From Halothiobacillus sp. (lineage in GTDB: Bacteria > Pseudomonadota > Gammaproteobacteria > Halothiobacillales > Halothiobacillaceae), in assembly GCA_016278265.1 (NCBI GenBank), contig JADQCE010000001.1:496001-560000 (forward strand): 64,000 bases of DNA, read 5' to 3'. Under the pieces are notes generated by a model that was not told the DNA's origin, ran no database searches, and worked only from the letters and a program-made list of their open reading frames with translations. The position numbers were made by a program, and so were the translations under genes. Shown in pieces: positions 44,717-55,500 of the stretch (within the stretch, counting starts at the first letter, position 1; each line of letters opens with the position of its first letter).

Positions 44717-45924
44717 GGCTGGATCTCCCACACAAGTGAGGCGAGCGTCTTTGACACACGTTCCTTGAGGGAGCTGGTGGAATCGCCCGAGGCGCGTACT
44801 ACGCCGAGATAGTCTTTATTCGAATGGCTTAGTTTTAAGCTCTCACCCGTCTGGCGCAGGGGGCGGAAGTCGATGAAACCGTCCTCCCAGCGTCGTCGAA
44901 ATGGTCCGGGAATTTGCACCAGTCGACCCGACCGGGTTGCCCTGATGTATTCAATGTGAAGTCTCTTACGAGCGATATTGAGTTGGGGTAAAGCCTCGCC
45001 AAGGTGCAGGTTCAGGATCGTGCGGAACAGCTCAATGCCGAGAGTCTCATCAAGAAGAAACTCTCGGCCATCGCCGATAGTGCGGTAGTTGATTTCGATC
45101 AGGCGGGGGCCGGTTGGTGTCACCACGAATTCGGTATGGCATGAGCCAAAGCCGATGCCGAAACGGCGAATCTGATCGACAACCTCATCGATTATTTCTG
45201 GCGCGAGATCGAGCCCCCAATGGGCGGCCAACTCGATGAAATGCGGTGGTGGTGACAGGTTGACGCGGAAGCCGCCGAGGACCTCAATCCGGTCGCCATC
45301 GCCCAAGGTTTCTAGCGTGTAGAGCTCGCCCTGTAGATACTCCTCGATCAGAAGCGGCTGACCGGAATGCCGCCCCCACAAGTGCTCGCAACCAGCGATT
45401 AGCGCGTCCTGAGTCTCGACCAGGCTGACGTCTAGGCTTGATACGCCCTCTCGAGGTTTAATCACACAGGGTAGTGGACAGTCCGGAAGGATCGCGGTGA
45501 GTTCCGCTCGTGTTGTTACCAGCCGGTGCCAGCACGGCGATAGTTCGAGCTCATCGAAGCGTTGACGCATCGCCGCTTTGTTCTTCGCGGCAAAGCACAT
45601 CCGCCAGTCCTTGCTCGGTAGGCCCAGGTAGTCCGCCGCGATGGCCGTCGGGGCCTGCAGGTGATCGCTATGGGAGAACACCGCTCTCGGCTCGACCCCG
45701 GCTTCTTGCAGCGTTTCGATAATGGCAATCGGGTTGAACACGTCGCAGCCGAGCACTTTTTCCGGGTAGGCGGCAAGACCCTCCTGAGAAAAATGTCGGC
45801 GGTGATCGCCGGGCAGGTCGGTGACGATCACCGGGTCAAGCCCCAGCTTTCGTGCTGCGGTTAGAAAGCCTTCATTCAGCGTTTCTGTGACCACGTGTGC
45901 GACGAAAACGATTGGTTGTGACAT
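44713..45924 (-). CDS. pvsA: ATP-grasp ligase (PvsA-like), first gene of siderophore biosynthesis operon
   Basis: This is a 403-residue protein from ATG 45924 (GAGGA upstream). The ATP-grasp fold is shown by 'LPSKDWRMCFAAKNKAAMRQRFDEL', 'PLPCVIKPREGVSSLDVSLV', 'PLLIEEYLQGELYTLETLGDG' and 'CHTEFVVTPTGPRLIEINYRTIGDG'. In vibrioferrin clusters PvsA is the ligase encoded ahead of pvsB. Six genes, 45924 down to 37812, overlap end to end and form one operon with a Fur-like box ~100 bp upstream. Confidence 0.83.
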   Translation of the reverse strand: MSQPIVFVAHVVTETLNEGFLTAARKLGLDPVIVTDLPGDHRRHFSQEGLAAYPEKVLGCDVFNPIAIIETLQEAGVEPRAVFSHSDHLQAPTAIAADYLGLPSKDWRMCFAAKNKAAMRQRFDELELSPCWHRLVTTRAELTAILPDCPLPCVIKPREGVSSLDVSLVETQDALIAGCEHLWGRHSGQPLLIEEYLQGELYTLETLGDGDRIEVLGGFRVNLSPPPHFIELAAHWGLDLAPEIIDEVVDQIRRFGIGFGSCHTEFVVTPTGPRLIEINYRTIGDGREFLLDETLGIELFRTILNLHLGEALPQLNIARKRLHIEYIRATRSGRLVQIPGPFRRRWEDGFIDFRPLRQTGESLKLSHSNKDYLGVVRASGDSTSSLKERVSKTLASLVWEIQP

Positions 45925-46021
45925 CCGCTGGGTCCTCTGCGTAGGCTTAGGCGCCATGCCAATCAGGGAGCGAGAACTCCTGTAGGCTCGGCTATGCAGA
46001 TGGGTACGGTAGAGCGAAGCC

Positions 46022-46040
46022 AAATGAGAATCAATAGTAT
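46022..46040. promoter_or_regulatory. Probable Fur box upstream of the siderophore biosynthesis operon
   Basis: AAATGAGAATCAATAGTAT fits the Fur consensus with few mismatches (AATGAGAATCAATA core). It sits ~100 bp before the pvsA start, so iron would repress the operon. The remaining bases to 46327 show no gene. Confidence 0.6.
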
Positions 46041-46327
46041 TCCGTAATGCGGATATTGTCGCCCGTTGCCAACCGGGTGTGTACTAGCTCCCATTTCGTG
46101 AGCGTCCGATCGGCAACGCATTCCCACGGTGTTAATTGTTCCGCATGATCCTCGCCCGTCTTTATCGGTGGGCACAGCAGGGGTCCACCAAGGATCGAGT
46201 GGATATCTATATGCACAAGCTGAACCGGCGGTCGTCGCTACTTCAGCCGAGGGTTCAAACATCAGATCGGGGTTCAGCCCCACTTTTGCGGACATTTCTG
46301 AAAAGGCTAACCATGAGCCATTAGGAG

Positions 46328-47493
46328 GTGTCCACGACCCAAAGACGTCGATACAGCAAAGAGTTCCAGGACGAAGCCGTCGAGCTGGCACATAATTCGT
46401 TAGCCAGAATCCGACAAGTACCCTTGGAGTTCGGCCTCAATCCAAACAGTTCGCCTGGTGGAAGCGGGAAGCCGATCGTGACGACGCCTCTGCTTCCAAG
46501 GCAGCGGAGCCGCTCGGGATCAGAAGCTGACCGTCGTTCGGCGAGAACTGGCCCGGGTGAAGAAGGGACGTAATTTTTTGCGCGAGGCGGCAACATTCTT
46601 CGCCAGGGAGTCGTCCTGAAGTATCGGACGATCTGCCGCTGTCGCGGTGACTATCTCATACACCTGATGTGTCGTTGCCTGGTTGCCTGGACGTCTCGAC
46701 CAGTGGCTACTATGCTTGGGCTGGCCGTGATCCCGGTCAACGCGCTCGGCACAACGAGTAGGCTGCTCGAGCGTATCAAGGCGCACCACGCGTCAAGTGA
46801 CGGCGTTTTTGGGGCATCGAGGATGCATGAGACGCTTCGCCATGGATGCGTGGTGGTCGGTTGCCACCGAGTCGTTAGGCTGATGCGTCAAGCCACGCTC
46901 TTCGGTGTCCTCTAGCGACGCCGCAGCGGCAAGAGGCCAATCGGTCGGCGGCCGGTGAACGTGAGCAATCACCTGAACAGGGATTTTGCCGCTACGGCGG
47001 GCGATCAGAAGTGCGTGACTGACATCACCTACATCCGCACCGCGGAAGCCTAGCTGTGCTTGTGCGTCGTGACCCACGTCTTCTCACCACGAGATGATGG
47101 GCTGGTCGATAAGCCGGGCACAGGATCGCTTAATGGTAATCAATGCCGTGCTGATGGCACTCTGGCAGCGTAAGGGTGACGATCCCGTCGTCCTGCTTTC
47201 GGACCGGGAAACGCTAATCACCAGCGATGACTATCAGTCAGTTCCTGCCCGACTACAACGTGCTGTGCAGCATGAGGGTCGTCGGCCACTGTGCCGGCAA
47301 TGCTGCCACCGAGGGATTCTTCGGCATGCTCAAGCGCGAGCTGGTCAACCGGTGCCGATACGCAACGATCGCCGAGGCGCGGCAGGATGTGTTCAATTAC
47401 ATCGAGCGATTCCACAACCCGAGAGTCCGCCGGCGGATTCAGGCAAACGACAACGCATTAGCCTTAACCCAACCGTCCGCAAAAACGGGGTAG
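46328..47493 (+). mobile_element. Decayed IS3-family insertion sequence
   Basis: OrfA starts at 46328 (STTQRRRYSKEFQDEAVELAHNS), shifts frame, and ends with 'LTVVRRELARVKKGRNFLREAATFFARESS'. OrfB follows in several frames with stops: 'YRTICRCRGDY', 'LLERIKAHHASSDGVFGASRMHETL', 'KCVTDITYIRT' and 'AATEGFFGMLKRELVNRCRYATIAEARQDVFNYIERFHNP'. At least four disabling changes are present. It closes the right side of the siderophore island. The 320 bp after it (to 47812) hold nothing recognisable. Confidence 0.85.
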
Positions 47494-47812
47494 AACCCAG
47501 GGGAAAACCCGTCCAACGTCGCAAGGAGCAGGGAAGATCGGTTTGTTGCTTGGATCGGCCCCAAACGCGGTCTGAGTAAAGGTCGCCTAAAGGTAGATGG
47601 CGAGAGCGGCTACTAGCTTCCCGCATCGACTGCACAGAAACCCCTGTCCGCTGGGTCTCGTTCTCTGATCTCCGGGCGAGTCATCTTTTCGACCCTCCGC
47701 TTGCTCCTCGGTCGTTAGCTCTTGCGCGGCAACCACGAGATCGATGCATTGTGTGATTGGTGGTCGAGTGATCATTAGGTTTAACCCCATGTTCTGCCCT
47801 TAGCTCGTCTGC

Positions 47813-48064
47813 CTAGGAACAGCTCGGACCGCATTCACCGTCTGACGGATCACAGGCTCTCTCGCCAAGTTGGACGGGTGGGCAGGGAGTTGTGCCGAAG
47901 GAACAAAAGACACAGCAATCGCCATCCTTGGGACGCAATAACTTTTGGCATCGGGTGCATTCGTAGAACCACTGACAGGCATCGGTCGGCATGGTCTCTC
48001 TTTGCGAGTGGCCGCACTCCGGACAAGTAATGATCGATTCGTGTATGACGGACTCTTTCGGCAT
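47813..48064 (-). CDS. Small cysteine-rich protein with GDCCVFCS-type motif
   Basis: This is an 83-residue protein from ATG 48064 with AAAGGAG upstream. It has CPECG and CTRCQ pairs, then GDCCVFCSFGTTPCPPVQ, a highly conserved string in a small family often seen next to metal-resistance genes. The ten or so cysteines suggest metal binding. No metal transporter lies beside it here. Function is unknown. Confidence 0.75.
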   Translation of the reverse strand: MPKESVIHESIITCPECGHSQRETMPTDACQWFYECTRCQKLLRPKDGDCCVFCSFGTTPCPPVQLGERACDPSDGECGPSCS

Positions 48065-48489
48065 GACTGGCTCCTTTATGAGGATTGGGGGTTTCGTTGG
48101 TCAGAGGCAGTATCAACGGGGAAGGTCCGCGTGCATCTGGGCTGTCGGAAGGTTGAAAAAACCCTTCGATCAAACGAAGAGGCGTTTGAAAACCCCGAAA
48201 AACCGCAGCCAACCGGTGCCAGAGTGGCCGCTGGCATTGGTGTTCGAACTTTAATCATCCCGACTTTCCTAGACACACTAGAATCTTGTCACGGATGAGT
48301 GTCTTGCAAGACCAGGGACGATTCAATCCCGACTCCAGTGAGGGTGACGGTTTTCATCCGACATATTCAGAAAAAATCGGTAGGCGATCTGCTTAAGGTG
48401 GTCACCGTGGCTCACGCCGTCGTCGAGGAGCCTGTGGCAGTGATTCCTGCTTTTCGAGCAGAGTTGCTCGATGTTCGCGCGGGGGGGCT
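48065..48489. other. Intergenic stretch without a supported gene
   Basis: About 425 bp between the cysteine-rich protein and the Fic gene. A short plus-strand frame ending at 48493 has some protein-like composition but no ribosome site or recognisable family. No repeat or clear terminator is seen. Confidence 0.4.
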
Positions 48490-49578
48490 CTAGTGGTCAG
48501 CCTCGGGCTCGAGGTCCATGGGTGGTAATTCGAACAGAAGCCGAACCAGTTCGTGGTTGATGTAGTAGTTCTCTCGGCCCAGGCGATGCTTGTCGAGAAT
48601 CCCTCCGTCGGCCAGTGCATCGAGGTACCGCGTTGCGGTGGCCCGGGAGACCCCGAGATCGCCCTTGACCAAAGCCACCTTGGTATACGGGTGCCGAAAG
48701 ATGTTGTTGATCAAGTCCTGGCTGTAGAAACGGTAGTTATCTCGAATGTAGTGCTTGTGCCGTTGCAGCAGGTTGCCGATAGCCTGGACTAGGTCGGTCG
48801 TGTGCCGAGCGGTGACCGCGCCCCCCCGCAGCATGTAAAGCAGCCAGCTTTCCCAATCGCCGGTATCACGTACCCGCTGGAGTTCGCTGTAATACGACTC
48901 CTTGGTCTGACTGATATACCGGCTGAGATACAGGATGGGCGAGTCGAGCAAGCCTGCCCGCACCAGGAACAGGAGGTTGACGATCCGCCCGGTACGGCCG
49001 TTGCCGTCGTAGAAGGGGTGGATCGTCTCGAAGTGGTGATGGATCACCGCCATGCGGATCAACGGGTCCTCCGCACTGTCCGCGTGGATGTACTGCTCCA
49101 GTTCGGCCATCAGGGCCGGCACCTCCAGGGGTGACGGCGGTTCATACACCGTCTCACCGGTTCGCTGATTTCGCAGCACCGTGCCCGGGGTTGCGCGAAA
49201 CCCGGCATTGTTGCCTTCTAGGACTGCCTGGATCTTGCGGATGGTGTTCAGCGTCAACAGTCCGGAGTTGCGTACCTCCCGAAACCCCGCATCCAAGCCC
49301 TGGGCATACCGAGCCACCTCTCGGCTTGCCGGATCCACCGATTTAGGCTGGATCTGGTAGCGGTACAAAGCATCCTGCGTGGTGATGATGTTCTCAATCT
49401 CCGAACTGCTTTGGGCTTCCAGCAAGGACAGGGTCGACAGCAGCCGCTCGTTGGGGATCGTCCGGGCGATCCCCTTGAGCTCGGCCAGGTTACTGCGAGC
49501 ATCCACCAAGGCGCGCAACACCGCGGGGGTCTCCAGCGGCCCGGCGGGCGGGAAGTAATCATGGATATCGAGCGACAT
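48490..49578 (-). CDS. Fic-domain protein (AMP-transferase type) with N-terminal inhibitory helix
   Basis: This is a 362-residue protein. The Fic core motif HPFYDGNGRTGR is complete at ~187-198. An N-terminal inhibitory motif SxxxEN is seen at ~58-63 (SSEIEN), making it a self-inhibited class II Fic enzyme. The C-terminus is a winged-helix region ('FRHPYTKVALVKGDLGVSRATATRYLDALADGGIL'), as in many stand-alone bacterial Fic regulators. It should transfer AMP to protein targets. The target is unknown. It is monocistronic by appearance. Confidence 0.9.
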   Translation of the reverse strand: MSLDIHDYFPPAGPLETPAVLRALVDARSNLAELKGIARTIPNERLLSTLSLLEAQSSSEIENIITTQDALYRYQIQPKSVDPASREVARYAQGLDAGFREVRNSGLLTLNTIRKIQAVLEGNNAGFRATPGTVLRNQRTGETVYEPPSPLEVPALMAELEQYIHADSAEDPLIRMAVIHHHFETIHPFYDGNGRTGRIVNLLFLVRAGLLDSPILYLSRYISQTKESYYSELQRVRDTGDWESWLLYMLRGGAVTARHTTDLVQAIGNLLQRHKHYIRDNYRFYSQDLINNIFRHPYTKVALVKGDLGVSRATATRYLDALADGGILDKHRLGRENYYINHELVRLLFELPPMDLEPEADH

Positions 49579-49908
49579 CAGAGCACCGTGTGTTGGATCA
49601 ACCCCACCTGCTCAAAAAATCCATTTTCTGAGCAGGTGAGGCGGTATCTTCTCAACATTGGTGATATCTGAACACAAACGCACCGCTTCGAACTCGACTG
49701 TCGGTAACGCAGGCGCTCAGGCACGTGGCTCATTGACCAGCACGCAACAACCGTCACCCGGTGATGTCTTGTCTCCGAAAGAGTTCGAGACGCGCTATTT
49801 CAATCGGCTCGCGAGGGCCTGGGAAACCGGGAGCGATATCCATCGAGGGTTCCCATTTTCCTTGGTGCGGCGGTGGAAGTCCGGGTTGGTCGTGGTGAGA
49901 TCACAAGG

Positions 49909-51119
49909 TTAGATAGCGACGCCGTACTCGTCGATCTCACGTAGTCTCGCCGGTCCAATGCCGTCGATCTGTCGAAGGTCTTCAAGGCCCTGAATGGGCC
50001 GCAACCGGACGAGATCCTCGGCTCGTTCCGGACCGATGTGCGGTAGATCCTGGAGTTCGTCGACCGACGCGGTGTTGAGATTGATCGTAGTTGCGTCGAC
50101 TGGTGTGGCTGACCTTTCTGGCCAGGCCGGTCCTTCGGCGATGGTGTCGCTGGGTGCATCGACCTGGAGCCGCAGCCCGGCGAAATCGGCGTATACCTCC
50201 AGCATGCGTTCCTGGAGAACCGTTCGGCTTCCCGAGGCAACAGGGTCTCGTCGATGTCGAGAAGGATCTCGGCTCGATTCTGGCTATCGAGTCGCATTGA
50301 TATCTCGTCGGCGATTCCGGCAAGGAAGGCGAGGTGCCAGTCGCCGTCAGTGCTGTCTCGTTCGACGGCACGGAGCAGGGTGCTCGATCGCCGCGATTCC
50401 TGTGGGTCGTTGCTGTCGTTTGCGGGGGCGTCCTGGTGGACTGATTTACCTCGGCCCCACTGGGTGAAGGTCAGCCAAACCATCGACTTCAGCTCATCGT
50501 TGCTCGCCTCGCCCAGTGCTTGAAAAAGACTGGGGTCGAGCCGTTTCTGCCGTCGACGTAGCCACTTGTTACGAATGGTTCGTTTGACGCTTTTGAGTGC
50601 CGGCGGCGTCTGGCGGATTGCCCATTGAATGAAACCGGCCAGCCACGCCAACAACTGCATCAGGATTCGCAGCCCGGTGACCGCCGCGCGCAACACCATG
50701 CCGATCGCTGCAAAACCAAAGTAGATCGATTGGAGTATCACGGCATTGCGGCCGCGCACCTGCACACCCGCGACCTTGGCCGACGAGCGGTTGGGCTTGA
50801 TCCAGTTGAAGGTGCCCAACTGGTTGCGCGTGGAGACGGTCAGCCCGGTCTTCGAGAGGTTGAGCTTGGTCGGCCCGCGGCCGTAGCGACCGCGCAGGAT
50901 GAACCGCCCGTTCTGCAGGGCGATCTCGGTGTCCTTGACCGGCGTGGCCGAGACGCGAATGCCGTGTGCCGTGTTGCCGGTGAAGTTGACCCCAGCGGCC
51001 TTGGTTTGGGCGCGCAAAGCCAAGCCACCTGTTCGACTTGCCCGCAGGTAGCGTCCGCGATGTTCGATGCGGACCTGGCGGCCATCGGCGTCCTTCTTGC
51101 CGAGGTTGAAGAAGCTCAT
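49909..51119 (-). pseudogene. DUF4236-like membrane protein with C-terminal helix-hairpin-helix, interrupted by a frameshift
   Basis: The frame from ATG 51119 encodes a basic N-terminal beta-rich region ('RGPTKLNLSKTGLTVSTRNQLGTFNW'), hydrophobic helices at ~125-170, and an acidic region up to 'DETLLPREAE' near 50225. There the reading continues in another frame as 'VLQERMLEVYADFAGLRLQVDA'. It ends with a ComEA-type HhH pair ('INLNTASVDELQDLPHIGPERAEDLVRL', 'LRQIDGIGPARLREI') at 49909. A single lost base at about 50221-50225 explains it. It is either a recent pseudogene or a sequencing slip. The upstream gene overlaps it by 4 bp. Confidence 0.65.
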
Positions 51120-51388
51120 TGTTTGCTCGGGCTACCCGTCTCCTCGAGATAACTGAGTACCGATCGGATCGCTACGAAGAGCAGTATGTATACGATCGCC
51201 TTGAGTTCCAGCGCCGGAGCCCAGTCGATAAGCAGGGTCGACCATTCGCTGCCGCTATCCCGCTCGAGGATCGAAGCGGCCATCCAGAGGGAGCAGACAA
51301 GAGAGAAATAGCTCAAGTGGGAGGCAAACTGCATCATTTCCCGCTTCGTCTTGCCGTTCGTCGGCCGTGTTTCATGTTGATTCGCCAT
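51116..51388 (-). CDS. Small two-helix membrane protein, paralogue of 51425-51700
   Basis: This is a 90-residue protein with two hydrophobic helices (ASHLSYFSLVCSLWMAASIL and LKAIVYILLFVAIRSVLSYL). It aligns along its length with the product of 51425-51700 (SYF-L-CSL; E-KA--Y---F-A). Its stop overlaps the start of the frameshifted HhH gene. No known family is recognised. Confidence 0.65.
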   Translation of the reverse strand: MANQHETRPTNGKTKREMMQFASHLSYFSLVCSLWMAASILERDSGSEWSTLLIDWAPALELKAIVYILLFVAIRSVLSYLEETGSPSKQ

Positions 51389-51424
51389 GGTGTTTCTACT
51401 CCGTTGGTTGCTTGTGGAATGCGA

Positions 51425-51700
51425 TCAGAACCAGCGGTTGTCGTGTCCGACATCCAGTTCGATGTTTCGGGCCACTGCCTGCAACGCAGCGAACACGGTC
51501 AAGTACATGGTCGCCTTGATCTCGGGCCCGGACGTCTCCCAGACGAACCATGCAGGAAGCGAGATCTCCGCGTTCTGGTGGAGAAGCACCAAGGCGGTGT
51601 AGAGCGAACATCCCAGGGCAAAGTACGACGCCTGCCGGAGGAATGTCGCCTTCTCCAGTGCGCGTTCGACTTGTTGGTCGTGGTCGTCGACAGAATTCAT
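51425..51700 (-). CDS. Small two-helix membrane protein, paralogue of 51116-51388
   Basis: This is a 91-residue protein from ATG 51700 (GAGGGAC upstream). The helices are FLRQASYFALGCSLYTALVLL and IKATMYLTVFAALQAVARNI. It is followed 36 bp later by its paralogue. This gene starts a three-gene set (two membrane paralogues plus the HhH protein). Function is unknown. Confidence 0.65.
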   Translation of the reverse strand: MNSVDDHDQQVERALEKATFLRQASYFALGCSLYTALVLLHQNAEISLPAWFVWETSGPEIKATMYLTVFAALQAVARNIELDVGHDNRWF

Positions 51701-51892
51701 TGGTTGTCCCTCGTGGTTTGGGTTGAACCACCGAACCGTGGCCGGTGATATCTCCAACCTAGCGCGAGATCGGACATCGGCTAATTAATGCGTGGGACGC
51801 TTCTCGTGTTGGTGCCGACGGGACCGTCGTTCGTGTGCGCAAAGGCACTTTTGGCTCTTGGTAGGACGGGGAACAGCTCGTATTGAGATCGA

Positions 51893-52558
51893 TCAGTAAG
51901 GTTGCGCGAGTACCGGATCGATAAGTTCGGCCCCTTCGCTGTCCGCTCGGTTGACCGCTGGGCTAACCCGGTAGGTCTCGAATTCCTCGATCGGTTCATG
52001 GTGAACCTGTTCGCGGAGTTCGTCCGGATCCTCGAGTCCCGGCGCAAGCCACGCCGGGATGCTGTCACGGGTGAGCACCAACGGCATGCGGTCGTGGATG
52101 GTTTTTGCCATGCCGCGCGCCGGTTCGGTGATGATTGCCATGGTGAGGTTGTCATCCGTGCCCTTGGCCAGCAGCCCGGCGAAGGCAAGCGGGGTGTCGT
52201 CCCGGCGATGAAAGTACCAAGGCAGCTTCTTGCCGTGGCTTTCCGTCCATTCGAACCAACCATCGGCCGGCACCAGGCAGAGATGGTGCCGAAAGCTACC
52301 CAGGAAGTAGCGGCTGCTCCGGAGGCTCTCGGCCCGGGCGTTGATCGGCGTGGGCGCTTTGTCACCCGCCCAGTGCGGGTGGAAGCCCCACTGCGCATGG
52401 GTGGCGATCGGATCGCCGCTGTCGGGGTCCGTGGCGATCACTGGCACCGGCCGACCGGGTGTGACGTTGTACGCGGGGTCCCAGTCGAGGTCGACAGGCA
52501 ATCCCAGTGACTGCGCCACCCTCATTGGGGCGGTATGCAGGGCGTAACGACCGCACAT
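51893..52558 (-). CDS. SRAP-domain protein (YedK/HMCES family)
   Basis: This is a 221-residue protein beginning MCGRY, so Cys2 is the catalytic residue after Met removal. It forms a thiazolidine cross-link with abasic sites in single-stranded DNA. Other family motifs are 'DWDPAYNVTPGRPVPVI', 'INARAESL', 'CLVPADGWFEWTE' and 'MPLVLTRDSIPAWL'. Length is normal. It is not coupled to its neighbours. Confidence 0.93.
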   Translation of the reverse strand: MCGRYALHTAPMRVAQSLGLPVDLDWDPAYNVTPGRPVPVIATDPDSGDPIATHAQWGFHPHWAGDKAPTPINARAESLRSSRYFLGSFRHHLCLVPADGWFEWTESHGKKLPWYFHRRDDTPLAFAGLLAKGTDDNLTMAIITEPARGMAKTIHDRMPLVLTRDSIPAWLAPGLEDPDELREQVHHEPIEEFETYRVSPAVNRADSEGAELIDPVLAQPY

Positions 52559-55500
52559 CAGCGGCAGGCCCCAGTGGGGCTCGGGATTGTTGGTCAATCA
52601 ACTGCGTCTCTGTCGGTTTGCCTCGCTCAATCAACGCAAGAGGGCGGTCGTTGGTGCCCCGTCTCCCGTCCGTGAACGACTGATGCGTCATAGGCATCGT
52701 TGGCACCCGCTGGATTGCTTACGGGCTGGCCACATCGAGGGCAGGTCGGTTCGATCTGATCGAATAGGGATGCGTAGGTCTCGAGGCGCTTGTCCTCTGC
52801 TTGCTCGGCGGCCTTTCTGGCCAGGATGAAACGCTCGAGGCGCCGCATCAAGAGGAAAAATACGGCCGTTATGGCGAGGCCGAGGATCAATGTATCTAGC
52901 AAGTCGGACATGGTGGGGCCTTCTCGCTCACGGTGTTTCTTGCCAGTTGTGCTGACGAGATGACTTGCTGTACGGACGCTCGACATCCCGTACGTCGAGC
53001 TGGTCAAACAGCCGAGAGTAGAGCTCCTGGCTCGCTTTCCTCTCGTCCTCGCCGTTACCGAGGCGGTTGGCGTGTCGCACCAGCATCACGGCCACAATCG
53101 TCGCCAGGATGAGGGCTGTCAGTCCGATCAAGATCCCATTCAGCATGTCGTTCCTCACGTTCGCCGTGTTCGCGGATTTTCGTCTCCTCGAGCCGCCCGA
53201 GAAGCGCCAGTACACCCATGAGCACGAATGTCAGGGCGATCCCGGTCAACAAGCTTATGGCCCAGTCCGGCATGTTCAGCTCTCCTCGTTACGCAGCGGA
53301 CGGGTATTCCCCGTTACGTTTGTCTGATAATAGCGTGCCGACGTTTGCTCATCTTGGCGCCGACGATCCCGTCGTTGGACCCAGTTGGCAAAGGCGAATA
53401 GCCCGGCGGTGAATGCGGCCAGCCAGGCGGCGCCGGCGAGAAAAGCGATCCACGTCTCGCTCATATGTGATTCCTCCACTCCTGTGGTTCTCTTTAGACG
53501 GATTGCGTGTCCACTCACTTCCAGGTTAAGGGCTTCCATGGAATCGGCTATTTAATTCCGGGTGCCAATCATCGCAATTGCTTACGGCAGGAGTTGTCGC
53601 GTCCCTCTCGCTAGGCTAGAGCCACCTTGATCAAGGCCCGCACGGCCAAGGAAACGGTATGGCTTGATTGATTATTAACGTTCCCGAGGATCTGGCCCGG
53701 CAATCGGGTTTCCGTGCCTGCCTCTTGGTTGGCGAGGTCGGCGATGCGCTCGGTGCGCCCGTGGAGTTCATGAGCCGAACCCAGATCTAGTTGAATCGCC
53801 CCGGCTTTCATTATCGAGCAATTGGGTCATTGCTCGTTCGGTTGCTGTAACGCACTGTTAGGCGGCTCTCATGGGCTCATCCTGAAAATCTCAAACGGAG
53901 TTGTGTCGCGCTTGCGGGTTGAGGCTGCCCATGTCATCCAAGAATTCTGAGGGTTCGTCACCGCTCGTAACCAGCAGGTGGTCCCTCGCTCGCGTACATG
54001 CGACGTATAGGAGATGTCTCTCGGTGTTGTAGACCTCTTCCAGGTCCGCATTGTCGGACACAGATTCGATCCTCTCCTGTGATGGCAGGATTTCATCATC
54101 ACAGGCCATGACTGCTACAGCGCGAAATTCGAGTCCCTTGGCGAGATGCATGGTGCTAAGCGTGACGGTGCCGGGAGATGCCCGCATGCGCTTATCGAGT
54201 TCTTGCCACGTCATCCCTGCCTGTTCCACCGCCTGACGGGCTCGAGGTAACTCGTTGGCCGAGCGAACGAATACCGCCATCTCTCCGGGCGGCACCCCTT
54301 GTGAGCGGCGCTGTTGGAGCCACTTTGCTACGTAGTCAGCTTCTGCCGCGTGGCCATCGAGTCTCTGTATGGCGGGGGTAGGCCCATTGAAAACCGAAAT
54401 GGTTCCGCTGCGTTGTTCGGTGTTTCCATCCACATCGGAGATCTCTGGGTCAAGCAGCAAGTCGGCCTGACGACGAATCTGATGAGAAGTCCGGTAATTG
54501 ATATGCAGGGTGCGTGATCGTCCCTGGATATTCACACCGAGAGCCTTCCAAGAAAACGGTTGTTGGAAAATGCGCTGGCCCAAATCACCGGAAAAGAAAA
54601 GGCTGTTCGGGCGGTTGCCTCCAAGTGCCGCGAGGAACCGCAGCTGCGGCACCCGGATGTCCTGCGCCTCGTCAATGACGGCGAAGTCGTATGGTGAAGC
54701 CGAGCGCTGAGCGATGCTGGCCGCTAAGGCGTTGAACATGCTGGCATGAGTCATGAGTCCGCGTTGGTTCAGATCCTCCCGCACCCTCTCGAAAACCGAC
54801 CAAAGCGTAGCTCGCTGTGCCTCTGGCAGGCGGGTTTTACGGCCAAGGCGGCGAACATCGCGATAGGCTTCCCAGGAATCTAGTTGCCACGCATCAACCA
54901 CATTTTCCCACTCGGAGAGCAAAAATCTGGTCGAGAAGATATGGCCTTTCTGTGCCTGAGCCGATTCGTTCAGCAAAGTTTCCACTACCTCGCGGTCGGC
55001 CAGTCGTACCGAGCCAATTTGAAGCTCGTAAAGTCGCAGACCCAAGGCATTCATCGAATATACGTCGATTCGTTCGCCCAGCCGCGGCTGCTTGCCGATT
55101 AGAAGAGCCAGTTTGGCCCGGAGCATATTAGCCAGCGAGTCAGAGAACGTGGTCAGTAAAATACGGGCATTCTGGTTCGCCTTCGCAAGATGTACCGCAC
55201 GATGCAGTGCAACCACCGTCTTGCCGGTGCCGGCAGAGCCCGAAATCCTCACAGGACCGTTGTAGTCGCGCTCGACCCATTCGCGCTGCTCTGGATGAAG
55301 AAAGATGGTCCACTTGTCCCAGGGGGCATCCAGTGCACGCTCTAGTTCTTCGACGTCAGTCATGACACGGAATCGACGCTGGGCATCCGGATGCTCGAAG
55401 GGGTTGTCGCCAGCGAAGATCCCGGCCCGTTTTGGGGTGCCTCCGATTGCGAGCTCTAACAGAGATTCGGCTGCTTCCGCGGGCAGGTGTTCGGCCAATT